A stretch of 64,000 nucleotides of DNA from Cryptomeria japonica (Eukaryota; Streptophyta; Pinopsida; Cupressales; Cupressaceae), in NCBI RefSeq assembly GCF_030272615.1, contig NC_081409.1, positions 24,076,406 to 24,140,405 of the forward strand, in the 5' to 3' direction. The position numbers and the translations under genes were made by a program. The notes under the pieces were generated by a model. The model was not told where the DNA came from. It ran no database searches and saw only the letters and a list, made by a program, of their open reading frames with translations. Each line of letters begins with the position of its first letter. Position 1 is the first letter of the stretch. This document shows positions 12,101-22,910 of the stretch, in pieces.

Positions 12101-15100
12101 AGGAAATGGACCTGAAATCCACAATGGACGAACAATCCTGCTTTTTAGGGATCAAAGCACTGTTGGTATGATTTATCTCCTTAACAAACTTCCCCTGTTT
12201 CCTAAAGTCTTCCAAAATTCTGAGAATGTCATTCCCCATAAACCCCCAACATTTTTGAAAAAACTCCACTGTGAACCCGTCTAGGCCCGGAGCTTTGTTT
12301 GGATGCAGGTCAAAGACAGCCTTTTTAGCTTCCTCTAAAGTGAATGGACAACATAGCGATTTGTTGTCCTCCTCTGAGATCTCGTTTGGAATAATATCCG
12401 TCATCGAATGGGGTTGAGATGGTTTGTGCCCGCTAACATCACCAAGCAGGTCCTTGAAAAAGTTCACCGCTACCTCCTCAATAGCTTCAGGAGAAGAATG
12501 CCGCTTGCCATCCTGATCTATGATTGAGACAATTTTGTTCTTGTTCCTGTTAGTTTTTACCGATGCATGGAAAAATTTAGTATTCGCGTCACCCTCTTTA
12601 ATCCAAAGCTCTCTGGATTTATCGCGCCAAAAAATTTCTTCTCTAAGAAGAATCTCTGCCAATTCCTTCTTGAGAGCTAATTCTTTGTGATACGCATCAT
12701 TAGACATCCCGGAGGTTATAGTGATAGAATTTAATCGAGAAAGTTCCTCCTCAACTCTATTTCTTTTTGCAAAAATATTTTTGAAAGTATCTTTATTCCA
12801 TACTTTAATTTTTTCCTTTAAGAATTTTAGTCTTTTCACAAAGCTATACCTCGGGGTTCCCCTATAAATATTACTTTCTTTCCACCATTGCTCGAGATGT
12901 GCAATGAGCTCACCGTCTCTCCACCACATACTCAGAAATTTGAAGTTGTTGCTTCCTACATACTCAGAAATTTGAAGTTGTTGCTTCCTTTAATTGGAGC
13001 CTCGCTCAATTTAAGCTCCACAGGAAAATGATCCGAGAGAGAAATTGGGAGAATGGATGCTTCTACCTGAAAGGACGACTCCAACTAGGATTCTCCAATG
13101 ACATGTTTGTCCAGTCTTTCCGAGATGTGTGCGAAATTTGCGCTTCAGTTAGTCCATGTGAAGAGCTTGTTCTTTGGGACAACATCCATCAAATGATTTT
13201 GTACGACAAATTCACGGAAATCTTCCATGACCTTGTTTGACATTCTCAAGCCTCCCTTCTTCTCATCTAGATCAAGCAAGGCATTAAAATCGCCTACCAC
13301 TACTATCCTATCATTCCTCATATTGGAGATTTTGTTTGAAAGGACAAACCAAACCTGAGACTTCTCAAGAGTTTTTGTAGGTCCATAAACATTTATTAGA
13401 GGGAATTCCATATTCTCCTTCAAGCTGTAAACGGTGCATAACATCCAATGTTCGGCTTTCTCTATTAGCGTCACTTTGACCAAGGAAGGATTCCAAATAA
13501 CACCCAGACCGCCATCGGCTCCATTGGCTTCTTGAAAAGCACCCTCCCAAACTTTACAAGACATAATGAAACAATTTGCATTCTCTGTACTAAGCTTTGT
13601 TTCCTGAATGGCAATTATGTCACAACTACATCTACAAAACGCTCGTTTAACCAAGCGTCTTTTGTCAGGAGCTGATAGACCCCTGACATTCCACGTAATG
13701 ATCTTCATCTCTTGCCAAGGGAGAGCCCTTCTCCCTTAGCTTTCCTCATGAAATTGAATACACTAACGATGCCCTTCTCTTTTGCATTGTCTTCCCTTTT
13801 TTGATGATTGCTCCTCCTGCCTCTAAATCCTTTGGCTTTACCAAGAAGGATGTTAGCCGACTTACCGATACATCTCGGGTCAACATTCTCCAGAGCATCC
13901 TCTTGAAATAATTCCTCCTCAAAGTCCTTGTCCAATTCAAATTCCGTATCAGATAACCCTTTACAAGAGTTGTTAAATCTGGGAGAAGACGGGTCTACAT
14001 CTCCCTCCTTGGATTCAAAGACTTCCTGCCTGGAGGACTCCCCTCCCTCAACTAGACAACTGTGAACGGCTGCATTCCTAGTCTCCGACTGTGGATCTTC
14101 TACGGCTTTCATCGATGAAAATGATCCTTTCTTTTGTTGTTGCAGAGAAGATCTAATTTCTTGATTCTTTGCAACTGAATCCAAAACCGTTTTCAGCGAT
14201 TGATCCAACTTACGCCTCCATTTTTGCGCTGATCTCCTAAAAGGATTCCTAGCCTTTCTAACGAACATTCTACAATCCTCTACTCCATGAAACTTTCTAC
14301 CGCATCTGGGACAATGACGGATCTCTTTTTCAACTTCTATCTGCTGCCTCCACGCACCTTTCGATGTATGTAATGTAATGTACTCCGGGATACGCCTGAC
14401 TGCCGCTATCCTTAATCTAGCATACTTACACAGATCGTCCTCATCGTCAATGTCTATCTCCAACACCGTCCCAAGCATTCTGCCAATCTTCTCCAGAAAG
14501 ATCTCACCCCAGTATTCGATCGGCAAATTATAAAGGCTTATCCATTTCGGACATGAATAGACTGCCAGAGGGATGGGATCAAAATTCGATGTCCAAGGTT
14601 GCATGTACACCGCATGCTTATCTACAAACCAATTCTCCTGATTAAGGATTCGATCTCTTTCCGATTGATTTTCAAAAAGCACCACAAAAAAGCCTTTCGG
14701 AATAAATTTAATTACAATCCGTTCGCCCCACTTCTCTTCTACCCATAGTCTAATATTTTTCCTTGACCAGTTAAAGCCGATGATCCTTGCGATCACCGCT
14801 TGTTCTTCCCAAAACTATCTATCATCCTCCATCTCCTCCATAAGATCCACCACCGTCTCATCTTCTTCTACGAAAGGCCTCCCTTTCGAATTCCCTACAA
14901 AACCCTCTACACCGCCATTAACGTCCAACGGTTTTTGCAGAGCCGATCTCCCCATCTCGAAAACTATGGATTTGGTAAATTTTTAGACTTTAGTATTTAT
15001 AAATTATAATTTGTGAATATATTACTTATATTTTAAAAAAAAAAGAAAAGGCAAATTTAATGCCAAATTTATTTTTTTCAAATTTTTATCCTTGTTGAAC

Positions 15101-18100
15101 TTCACCCGAATTTTATGGTTGCTGAACTCGAATTCGAATTCGAACCTGGTGACTTAGCCAACAGAATTAATATCTATTTCAGACCAATAGCAGTATCTTA
15201 TTAAGTCTGACTACATCAATTCTAAGGAGAAATAAGCATGTTTTCAGCAATATTTAGCTTGGTTATGTTGGTGTGCATATGGGTCGTGACTACAATTGTG
15301 TTGTGGTCTTTCTTGTATGTTATCAACAATGTATCAGTCTGATCTTTGTGACAGCAGTGTTCTGATCAGAATGTATTCATCTTTGTTCGGCATTGCAGAG
15401 TTGACCGTTGTGAGCTCATGTTTAAAACCCAAAAAGAATCTGCTATCGGAATCTAGATCCGTTGGCACGAAAATCGAGGCACCCAGAAAATTCTGGCGAC
15501 GACCCAGTTGAGGTCTCGAAAAACCCACCACGAATCTGTGCTTAGAAAAAAAAAATTCGACTGAATCTGGAGTGTCAAAACCCTAGCCGAAAATGCAGAT
15601 TTCCGTCCAAAAATGGCAGAAAAAAAATCTGCAAGTGGGAAAAAAACGCGTCGCGTGGTTGCGCGAAATGCAGGAGAGACAGGTCGCGGGAGAGGGCAGA
15701 AAATAGCGAGAAAACCCTAGTAGTTGCAGCCAAAACGAACTGCCAAAGTAGCAATTTCGAATAAACAAAGAAATTTTTCAAAAAAAATTGTTAAAAATTC
15801 ATGATGAATTTTTAATTGAAAAATTATTTCGAAAATAACCAAGGCTCTGATACCATAAAACAGTGCGAGACACACAATGGATTTCAAAGAATTGATTAAT
15901 TACCGAATAAGCAAGACGCTCATAAATAATACAAGAGTATTTACAAGAATAGCAAGTTTCTAATAAGAAACTGCTGAGAAGATCGTAGAAGATCTTACTA
16001 AAATAGAATATACACTATTGAGCATTAATACTAAAATTAACATTATTTTAATATTCTAATAATGTTCCCTTGTTATATGGTTTTAAGAACTATTCCATTG
16101 TGTTGCAACAGTATTTATTTATAATCAAACTTGATATTACAGTTGATTACAGCAGTTTCTTATCTTTCTCATATTGTAATGCATTTTGTAATTACTTTGT
16201 AAACTTTGGATGGTAATATCACCGAAGGGTTATCAATTATCATTTGCATGCATTCCATATTGTAGGTTGATCAGTTTACCGCCAATTATTATAGTATTAT
16301 CACACAACCCATTTTGGCATTGAACAAGCTAGCATTATCAACCATTTTGGTCTAAGTCAAGCTTAGACATTTTGCCAATGGCTTGCATTGCAGTCATCTA
16401 GTCCATTGAAGAGGTGTTGATTAGGTCGACTCAATGGCCTACATATTTTGATCATCTTGTCATAATTCATCTTCTTGCATACATCATAGATACTGTGTGG
16501 TTGAATCACTGTATGCTCTCACCTTGCCCACTCCGAGACCTGGATGATCTGAAAGAGTGGAGGCGTTGCATATGCATTTCTATATTGCAAAAAAATTAAA
16601 TAAAAAGTAGGGTGGGTTATTACAGCAATGTTGTAGCAGAGTAGGCCATTTGCACCAACACTTTATGTCTTTCTCATCAAACTTAGGTCAATTAATTCTT
16701 ACCTAAGTGATCCTTAACAATTCTCACTTCCTCATCTTCATATTTTTATCCCAGAAAACATGTATCAGTTTTGTACCTTAATTCGAAAAATTGGATTTTT
16801 CATTAAGTGTTCAGACAAGCGTCAATAACTCTTCTAGCTAGGGTTTACATCAAGTCCCCCAATTTCTCTAGTGTATTGCATCACTTTCATATAATGTATA
16901 CATCTATTCCTGCAATTTTCAACATCTTCCCTTCCAATGGACAGAAATTTACCCAAAAGAATTATTAGAATTTCAAATTGGATTATTTTCCCTCCAACTC
17001 TATAAAAGGAGGTATTGGGCTCTCATTTTCCTATGCAAAAGAATACACACAACAAAATGTTGTCAGATTGAACTGGATTGTCCTTTCAAAATGATTGAGG
17101 ACGAAAACCCTCATTGATTTACTGATTTTGGATTTGAGAGATGGTCCCTAGCTTAGTTTGAGTGATTCCACACAGGGATCACCATTGATTTCACCATATT
17201 TGCAGATTTGGGGTTTCAGTAATATGAAGATTTTCATGATATTTTGATTACAGATTTTTGGGAGTGTTTTTTGCTAATCTTTTATGAGTTTTCTGGTGAT
17301 TTTAAAGGGTTCTCAGAGCCTATTATTGCTGGCCCTTCAGCTATGTTGCTAGCAATGTCCCAGATGGGTCATACCGTTCAAGCAATGCATTGGGAAGTGG
17401 GTCAATGGGATTGAATGATCTGAAATCATATGCAAAATGATCTTTTATGCAAGGCAACTCCATTGAAGGCCTTTTGAGGCTGATCGCTGGTGTTTTGTCA
17501 ATCCAATGAATGTCGTACCATTTACAAGGAACAATGAATGCATGGCATGAGAATTTCATGGTGTAGCTTTGAAGTTCTTGGGTTTTTTTCCTCCTCCAAA
17601 GTGACGTCAAGTTCAATGGTATCATTTGCTACTAATTTCAGGTTAAAAAAATATGTTTTAAAGGAGATATGAATTATCTAGGCAAAATCACCCCTGTATA
17701 TCAGTGTTCTTTTCAGTCAAGTAGAAACAGTTCAGCAGTGTTGGGTTGGAGTTAAGTTTATTTGAGACCCTTGGGGGTGTTCTTGGCAAGTTCGGAGAGG
17801 TCTGGGAGGTGTTTCCTGTTGGCGTATGTATAGCTGCAGGAGAATCCTTGAGGGGGCCTACTTCACCAAATGTGCAATTAGCCTTCGGCTTTGCACATAG
17901 GGGGTTGGCTGACTAATAAAGAAGGGCGATTGTATTTGATTAAAATAAAATATAAAATCATATTCATCTCCATGCATGGGAGTAGCTATGATGGATGTTC
18001 CACCCTCTGGGAGTAGCCATGGTGGATGTCATTCCATGACACAGATATGAACAAGGAGTCCTCCCTAGCTAAGAGGGAGTGTTGATGTTGTAGCTAAGGT

Positions 18101-21100
18101 CGGACCCTTGTTTGGGCCGACTTAGTTAAGTATAAATATAAAATATAAATTATATTTTATTAATAATTATGTATTGGGCCAACTTGTGCAAGTCCGCCAC
18201 CCTTGGGAGAGGTCACATTGTTTCAACTTTCAATAAAGAAGTGCCTTTGCATAGGTATAAAGGAAGATTATTTACCTTCCATTTTAATATAGCAGATCAT
18301 AGAAATTACACTGCAATTCACATCTTCTAGCAGATTGAATATTCAAGTGCTCGGGGGAGACAATCGTGCATTGTCTATGGTTGGGAGGGCAAATCATTGC
18401 CCGTGGTTAAACGAGCACATAACTAACATTTCCTTGCTGCTATGCCCAGCAACAGGAGTGTTTCATTCTCGTCACCACTCAGAAAAAATATATCAGACCT
18501 GTTCCTTGATCATTCTTGGCAGATTTAAGCCACTTGCAAACTGCCGGGTGTATAAGAAGACCTCTGTGCAGTGTTGGGTGTGTTCAATATATCATTGCAG
18601 ACCTGTTTTACACATTTGCTTTCTTATTGGAGTGTTTTGGAGGGTGTTACCTTGAGTATTGCCTCTGTTTTGCCCATTGGATGTGTGGCTTTAGCAATTG
18701 GGAACTTGCTGGGTATGACAGAATGTTGTTTGCAGACCTGTCCCTTTGTGTTTGGTAGTCTTGCAACAGTTGAGTGTGTTTGGAGACCACTATAGCAATG
18801 CTGGGTTATTGTGAAGTGTTTGGCAACCTCCAGGTGGTGTCATGTGTGTTTGGAGGTTGATTTCAAAGGCTTTCAAGGCTTCCATACCCTGCAATTGATG
18901 AAATGCAGAACTGTAACAAGTTCCAAATGACATTTAAGACGTGTATTGTTCATCTCCATATCTGATTCCAAGATACTCTAAGTTGGTACTTCTTTTGATC
19001 ATTATTTCATGTATTGGCAACACTTGTAAATGCTTATACTCCAGGGCAAATTGTAACAGCAGTTATGCAAGTATTGATAGTTTATATCAGACTTAAATAT
19101 TATCAGTGCGTTCTATATTTGCAAATTGTGTTATTGTTATGACTGCCAAAATCAACCGAAAAAAAAATAGAGGTTGTTGTTACAAAGTGATCCTTATATG
19201 GATTGAAGCAGTCTTAGTGTATGTGGTGTCAAAAATTGATGTTTTTCTGTTGGAACTTGGTTCTGGAAGAAGTAAAGCAAATGAATTTGTATAGTTCAAA
19301 ACTTCAAATTAATTGATGATTGATCACTAATCATTGTCATGAATGTGGATGCTATGCTACTTATTGGGAATAACAAGGACATGATCAGGGAGCTTGAAAA
19401 TCGATTATTTGGTACTTTTGGCATGATAAAATTAGGAGCTGCTATATATATTTTAGGTATGAAACCTGCAAAGATTGGGTTAACAGAAAACTCTAGCTAA
19501 ACTAGAAGAAGTGCGTGGAAACTGTTTTACAGCATTTTGAAATGCAAGATTGTAAGCCAGTATGTATTCCCTTACTAGTTGGCAAAAGGCTTTCTGTGAA
19601 ACAATCTCGTAAATTAGACGATGATTTTGAGGAGATATCTAAGGCCTTTTATGCCAATGTTGTTGGAAGTCTCGTTTATGCTATGGATTTTACAAGAGCA
19701 AATATTGCATAAGCAGTTGGAGTTTTGAGGAGGTTTATGTCTGACCCTGATAAAGATCATTGGACTTACATGAAAAAGGATTTCAAATATACAAAAGCCT
19801 TCTAACCTTGCATTTATCATCAGGTAACTAGTAATATGGGCAACTTAACTGACTTATACAACTTCATTTATTTTGATTGGGTTGGTGATCTAGACTAAAT
19901 GAGGATCACGAGTGGCTATGTGTTGACTTTGTTTGGAGAAGCTATGAGTAAAATGAGCAAACAACAACCTTAGTGGCATTGTCCATTACAAAAGCAAAGT
20001 ACATGGCTGTCACACATGCCTATAAAGATGCAATATGGTTACAGAGATTGCATTTAGATATTGGCTTTGAGTGCACACTGGCCAAAATCAGTTGCAACAT
20101 CAAAGTGCCACTTGTTTGGCTGAAAATACAATATATGATGCTCATACAAAACATATTGACGTTCAATATCACTTTATTTGAGAGATGATTGAGGGTGTCA
20201 ATATCATGTTACAAAAGATTTTTACCTTGGCAAATGGTGCAAATTCTCTCACTAAGACAATGAGCTTAGAGAAGTTCAAGTGGTACAATGAATCTATAGA
20301 TCTCTCAACCCCTGGCAAAGAATCCATAGTTCAATGCAATTCCCATTTTTCTCTTGCAAGGTATACATGTGGGAAAATGTTGGGATAGGTTTCATACACC
20401 TAACATTCTAATCTTTGAAAATATTTATTTAATTACTTCCATCCACATATTTGGGGCATGCCACTTGGACTGACACTTTATGTCACTTAAAGTTTATATT
20501 TTAGCAAGTGTCACTCAATGTCATGGAAGTTGCTGATTACAACTATGACAACTTGCAAGGTGTATAAGAGTTACCAAAAAGAAAGTGAATGTTGGGCATT
20601 TGGGATTTCATTCCAGCACATGGTTTTTGGTTTTGCTGATGCCCATATGTTGAGTCCTTGGGTTGAAAGTAATATATAATGTATTTGCAAATACAATTAT
20701 GTGGTTTGGTTATTGGACAGATAAGCAAATTGTATTTATGTACTCTCTTGTTTGAAGACTAATACAAGCTTGAGTCTTTTTAGTGGTGAAGTTTCTTTCA
20801 ATGTTCCACGGAGTTTCCTGACAGGGGGACGTGGGGATGGGTTTCAGGGATGAGGCAACCAAGGGCCTATAATTGGGGACAGCAGGGGGGCGGTGGGGGA
20901 GGAGCAATGCTGAAATAAAAATAGAGGTCATTTGAAATCTTCAAGGCAAAATCTGCAAAATAGCAGCTCTATGAGTGCCTCATGAAAGGCCAACTTGTTT
21001 TCACGAAGCTAAAGGTTGCAATCAGTATGTAATGGCATGTGCCACATAGCAAGTGACCCAGCGGCATCCCCAACGGAGGTAGCATAGGTGGTGGAAGTGG

Positions 21101-22731
21101 TGGTGTTGTGGGGGGACATTTCCCCAAGTCCCCAAGTCTCGGAAACATTCCCCTACAGGGGACACGGGTTTTTTTGGGAGATACACATCACCGTGGATCA
21201 CTGGTTTTTTTCCACAAGGATTTCTTTATGCATATCCTATGCTATTGCAAAGTTATCCTATGCTATTGCAAAGTGTTGCGGTTTCATTTTCTCTATTGCA
21301 ATTTTAATATTTGCATTTTCTACATGATCTATCAATGTTAAAGAAATTGCATGCACTAAGGAACAATAAGTTTTAACTAAATTTTTCACCCTGTTAGTAA
21401 CATAAGTTTTATATTTTTTTCTGTTGTAGACCATTCCAAACACATTTACTTGATACAGATGAACAACGTGAAAGATAAAGATAGTAACATCGTGACCAAC
21501 CATAAGAACAACACTTCCACACATGAAGAGTTATGTGATATGGTTGATTGAAGAGATATCAATAATAAGTGTCAATCCAACGATACATTGTACAAGGAAG
21601 AAGATGACTTGTTTAATTGTAAATGAAGTGTTGCATTTCCATAGGTCCTACAGAACAATTTGGTCTAGAAGGGGTTAAAGGTCAGGGTGAATGTTCTGTA
21701 CTCCATTGCTTATTACTTGGAATAGTTATTTCTTGCCAAATCTTCCTATAATATACTTTATTATTCCTCTATCTTTATCTGCGGATGCCAAATCACATAA
21801 AGACACACTGCTCTTTCCGCATAGTCTTTAGTCAATAATTAATTGCATGATTATAATCCACGTTTACGTCTCCGGAGATAATCCTAATCATTCACAAGGC
21901 AACATTAAAAAAAATAAGCCTCTGAAACATTAATAAAGTAAATATGTTCCTGCCCTGTTACTGACTGCCTATACAAAATGAATTGAAAAGATTAATACAG
22001 TAAAAATGTTTCTGCCCTGCCACTGACTTCATATATAAAATGAATAGAAAGTGATTAGAAATAAATCTATTTAATATGATATTTAAAGTTACTCTTCAAC
22101 TTGATAATGAATCATGATCCCAAACACTGATGCAAAATACTCATACACAATTAAAACCAGAAAAAACTCTTATCAATATTATGGACTGTGGAAATACCAT
22201 ATATCATATGATATTTATACTTAAACATCGAAGGTACCCCACATATCCACTTCTAGCTTTCTGACGTTATTCAAATTATGTATATTCAAAACAGAGATTG
22301 CTCCCATATTATAAAGCTATTAAAATTCAACAGCCTGTTGAAAAGAATTTGACAATAACACCCTGGTATTTGCCGAAAGGACCAAAAAATACCTCTGAAC
22401 TAGGGATTTCCTGCACAGAAGATTTTGATTTTTCAGCGGACACCGCTGCAGAAGCTAGGACCCTCTTCATAATTCTACCAGCATTCTTTGTTTGCGGAAA
22501 TATATGGCGAGGAATTCTGAGCCTTTGCTGAAATAAATCAATCTGCATTTGGATGAAAAAAAAATTATTCAATAAATAAGTTGAAAATGGAAGCAAGGTA
22601 GTCTGAGCAGAGAGAGGTTATAAGATGAGAATGACAAATTAATTGCAGGTGACCTTAGCAGGGTGGGGAGTGAAACATTTAGGGGAAAAACGCGAATCCA
22701 GAAAAGGCGTCGCGTGCAGTATAGTAGCCAT
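5990..22731 (-). CDS. PTAC14: pTAC14-like SET-domain plastid protein, 5' part of gene (exons 1-3)
   Basis: Three exons on the minus strand make the start of a host gene: 22731-22654, about 22527-22360 and 6127-5990, all joining in phase 0. The predicted start is a chloroplast-transit-like leader (MATILHATPF, basic and rich in small residues). Exon 3 carries DPDFYAIG and then GVEFKEGPDGIGLYA, which I recognise as the segment just before the SET domain of pTAC14, a component of the plastid-encoded RNA polymerase-associated complex. The rest of the SET and Rubisco-LSMT-like parts must lie left of position 1, because exon 3 ends in a strong donor (GTAAGA) and no later exon is seen. Intron 1 is about 0.1 kb and intron 2 about 16 kb, packed with transposons. 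The exon 3 assignment rests on remembered family sequence. The link to exons 1-2 is inferred from strand, phase and transit-peptide character. Confidence 0.7.
6671..7983 (-). mobile_element. Solo LTR with perfect 5-bp target duplications
   Basis: Read on the minus strand, this 1313-bp LTR starts TGTGATGTCCCC (7983 downward) and ends GGTTCTTACA at 6671. It is flanked by ACAAT at 6666-6670 and ACAAT at 7984-7988. No primer site, polypurine tract or internal sequence adjoins it, so it is a solo LTR left by LTR-LTR recombination. It sits in intron 2 of the pTAC14-like gene, just beside older Copia LTR sequence (7989 onward). It carries a cluster of GCTACAG-type motifs at 7015-7120. The perfect target duplication suggests it is younger than its surroundings. 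Confidence 0.85.
7989..8170 (-). mobile_element. Copia-type LTR fragment
   Basis: This stretch resembles 15890-16075: both contain AGTTTCTAATAAGAAACT, a TATTGA-CATTAA segment and an ATATTCTAATA end, in the same order. The copy at 15856 onward is identified as the end of a minus-strand LTR by its primer site. This copy is an undated fragment of the same family next to the solo LTR. Confidence 0.5.
8171..8836. other. No gene seen
   Basis: This is AT-rich intronic sequence without a recognisable element or exon. Confidence 0.4.
8837..9205 (-). CDS. Unrecognised 122-residue ORF
   Basis: This open frame is acidic and not of low complexity, with segments such as HWCDGYIYEIILCLL and VVLEVEEEWASILGP. 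That is unlike the chance ORFs in the AT-rich neighbourhood. It lies on the minus strand just beyond the 3' end of the LINE, inside intron 2 of the pTAC14-like gene. It could be an old captured gene fragment, a 3' extension of the LINE, or chance. I do not recognise a family, and no splice signals make it part of the host gene. Confidence 0.3.
   Translation of the reverse strand: MVHRFGLGCLCREESLEAQCERLVDIDIEGQNAIQGLLEDAFSEERHWCDGYIYEIILCLLVDVLPSKEACVQKLVGFVREEDVEAVGGVVLEVEEEWASILGPYINPTAILTDSRVFGFRG
9380..9402 (-). other. Hairpin near the 3' end of the LINE
   Basis: GATAAGAG (9380-9387) and CTCTTATC (9395-9402) form a perfect 8-bp stem with a 7-nt loop, about 25 nt past the RNase H stop. 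LINE 3' stem-loops are known in some families as recognition sites for the element's own reverse transcriptase. That role here is inferred from position only. Confidence 0.5.
9428..13708 (-). pseudogene. LINE ORF2: endonuclease, reverse transcriptase, zf-RVT, RNase H
   Basis: The endonuclease begins MKIITWNVRGL at 13708, with QETK (about 13590) and VVGDFNAL (about 13280) as AP-endonuclease motifs. The RT part covers roughly 12929-11500, with NKAPGLDGFT, LRQGDPLSPFLF and the catalytic FADD in SQFADDTILFG. The zf-RVT region follows at 11052-10291. RNase H spans 10180-9428, with catalytic-type acidic residues in LNFD, NIAE, EGDSK and QVADFLAN. The frame is interrupted in several places: after the endonuclease near 13145, between RT segments near 12100, 11500 and 11270, and around 10290-10180 and 9760. 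A 32-bp exact tandem duplication lies in the endonuclease-RT linker. The ORF2 start overlaps the ORF1 stop as ATGA, which suggests reinitiation. Confidence 0.85.
12926..12989. repeat. 32-bp exact tandem duplication inside LINE ORF2
   Basis: The 32-bp unit beginning ACATACTCAGAAATTTG occurs at 12926-12957 and again at 12958-12989 with no difference. It sits between the endonuclease and RT parts and is not a multiple of three. The perfect identity points to a recent slippage event in this dead copy. Confidence 0.9.
13705..14955 (-). pseudogene. LINE ORF1 (DUF4283-type RNA-binding protein with zinc knuckle)
   Basis: The main open frame of 363 codons runs 14796-13705. It continues in the same frame upstream to an ATG at 14955 (MGRSALQKPL), broken by one TAG at 14817-14815, so the ancestral protein had about 415 residues. 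A DUF4283-like N-terminal part (IIGFNWSRKNI, FVDKHAVYMQPW) is followed by a zinc knuckle HCPRCGRKFHGVEDC (C-X2-C-X4-H-X4-C). A basic and then acidic tail comes next. Family knowledge says ORF1 binds the LINE RNA. The stop overlaps the ORF2 start by 4 bp. Confidence 0.8.
14971..15842. other. LINE 5' flank and Copia leader region; no gene
   Basis: AT-rich LINE flank runs to about 15300. From about 15400 to 15842 the minus strand reads like the leader between primer site and gag of the Copia element whose LTR begins at 15856. No open coding region is supported. Confidence 0.4.
15843..16075 (-). mobile_element. Copia-type 5' LTR end with primer-binding site (fossil)
   Basis: On the minus strand the LTR end (CTCGCACTGTTTTA, from 15856 rightward on the plus strand) is directly followed by TGGTATCAGAGCC at 15855-15843, the tRNA-iMet primer site. 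The LTR part shares blocks with 7989-8170. Its far (right) end is not clear. The element body would lie to the left, where only leader-like sequence is seen before the LINE. Confidence 0.6.
16076..18070. other. No gene established; repeat debris
   Basis: An unrecognised 94-codon open frame lies on the minus strand at 17625-17341 (for example KWYDIHWIDKTP), with no splice sites that would place it in the host gene. The last 250 bp have LTR-element 3' end character, ending in a purine-rich AAGAGGGAG. Confidence 0.35.
18071..18330 (+). mobile_element. LTR-like sequence after a polypurine tract (fossil)
   Basis: TGTTGATGTTGTAGC begins just after the purine run AAGAGGGAG (18062-18070), the expected arrangement of polypurine tract and 3' LTR start. 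Related GGTCGGCC-type sequence is seen near 2510-2660 (plus) and 4030-4330 (minus), so this is a dispersed family. The right end is uncertain. Confidence 0.4.
18331..19329. other. No gene seen
   Basis: Short overlapping ORFs have no family signature. The stretch is likely retroelement debris between the LTR-like block and the Copia pol fossil. Confidence 0.35.
19330..20377 (+). mobile_element. Copia pol fossil (end of RT and RNase H)
   Basis: Broken coding traces match the C-terminal half of Copia polyprotein: KAFYANVVGSLVYAMDFTRANIA (late RT, spelled here only as a landmark in parts such as VVGSLVYAM), then the RNase H landmarks WVGDLD, TSGYVL and KQQP with KAKYMAVTHAYKDAIWL. The order and orientation (plus) agree with a Copia 3' end. 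It is clearly inactive, with several breaks, and is followed by a probable polypurine tract and 3' LTR. Confidence 0.75.
20378..20823 (+). mobile_element. Probable Copia 3' LTR (fossil)
   Basis: It starts TGTTGGGATAGG directly after the purine-rich GTGGGAAAA and ends TTTCCTGACA, giving a 446-bp TG...CA block. It adjoins the Copia RNase H fossil. No matching 5' LTR is seen, so the end is a best guess. Confidence 0.5.
20824..22353. other. No gene seen; intron 2 sequence
   Basis: This is the part of the pTAC14-like intron 2 nearest exon 2. Short palindromic runs such as ACATTTCCCCAAGTCCCC occur near 21116. No exon or element is recognised. Confidence 0.4.
22360..22527 (-). CDS. PTAC14: Exon 2 of the pTAC14-like gene
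   Basis: This open segment follows an acceptor at 22528 (ATTTCAG). An alternative in-frame acceptor at 22543 (AAATGCAG) would add five codons. It continues the transit region with RRVLAS-type basic and small residues (KRVLASAAVSAEKSKSS) and reads SSEVFFGPFGKYQ near its end. Phase-0 donors are possible at 22359 or 22353, neither strong, so the 3' boundary is uncertain. It joins exon 1 and exon 3 in phase 0. An opposite-strand ORF over the same bases (22298-22531) is a shadow. Confidence 0.6.
22654..22731 (-). CDS. PTAC14: Exon 1 of the pTAC14-like gene, with start codon
   Basis: ATG at 22731-22729 opens a 26-codon exon (MATILHATPFLDSRF at its start) ending GCTAAG before donor GTCACC at 22653. 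The composition (small, hydroxylated and basic residues, no acidic ones except one D) fits a chloroplast transit peptide. The exon and its 5' flank are richer in CpG than the rest of the region, as expected of a host gene start. Confidence 0.6.
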
Positions 22732-22910
22732 CTGCTGCACTTCCTTTGAATAAAGCGCAGGACGCGAGGTTTAAGTTCGACGCTTTCAAGCTTTATCCAC
22801 TCTGAGACCAGTGAGGTTTAAGCTAATAAAGCTACCGTGCTCATGTGGCGGTTTGACAAGAAGGGGCTACTCGATGATTTCGTTCTCTCTCTTGATTATG
22901 CACCTGCTCC
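22732..22910 (-). promoter_or_regulatory. Probable 5' UTR and proximal promoter of the pTAC14-like gene
   Basis: This is a relatively CpG-rich patch (GCGCAGGACGCGAGG and GTTCGACGC on the plus strand) directly upstream of the exon 1 ATG, standing out from AT-rich surroundings. No convincing TATA box is seen. Confidence 0.4.

Larger units (their letters stand above)
9370..14970 (-). mobile_element. L1-type LINE with RNase H domain, near full length, broken
   Basis: The minus-strand order is ORF1 (DUF4283 plus zinc knuckle), then ORF2 with AP endonuclease, reverse transcriptase, zf-RVT and RNase H. A hairpin lies near the 3' end. This is the standard plant L1 layout with the extra RNase H. The boundaries are approximate: the 5' end is set just upstream of the ORF1 start, the 3' end just past the terminal hairpin, and no poly(A) tail or target duplication is clear. 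It lies in intron 2 of the pTAC14-like gene in the same orientation. ORF2 has several frame breaks, so the copy is dead. Confidence 0.85.

Noticed and set aside
17341-17625. Extra host exon between exons 2 and 3
   Set aside because: The frame is open but has no convincing acceptor and donor in phase and no resemblance to the pTAC14 family.
22298-22531. Plus-strand ORF opposite exon 2
   Set aside because: Shadow of the coding exon on the other strand, which has the splice sites and transit-like composition.
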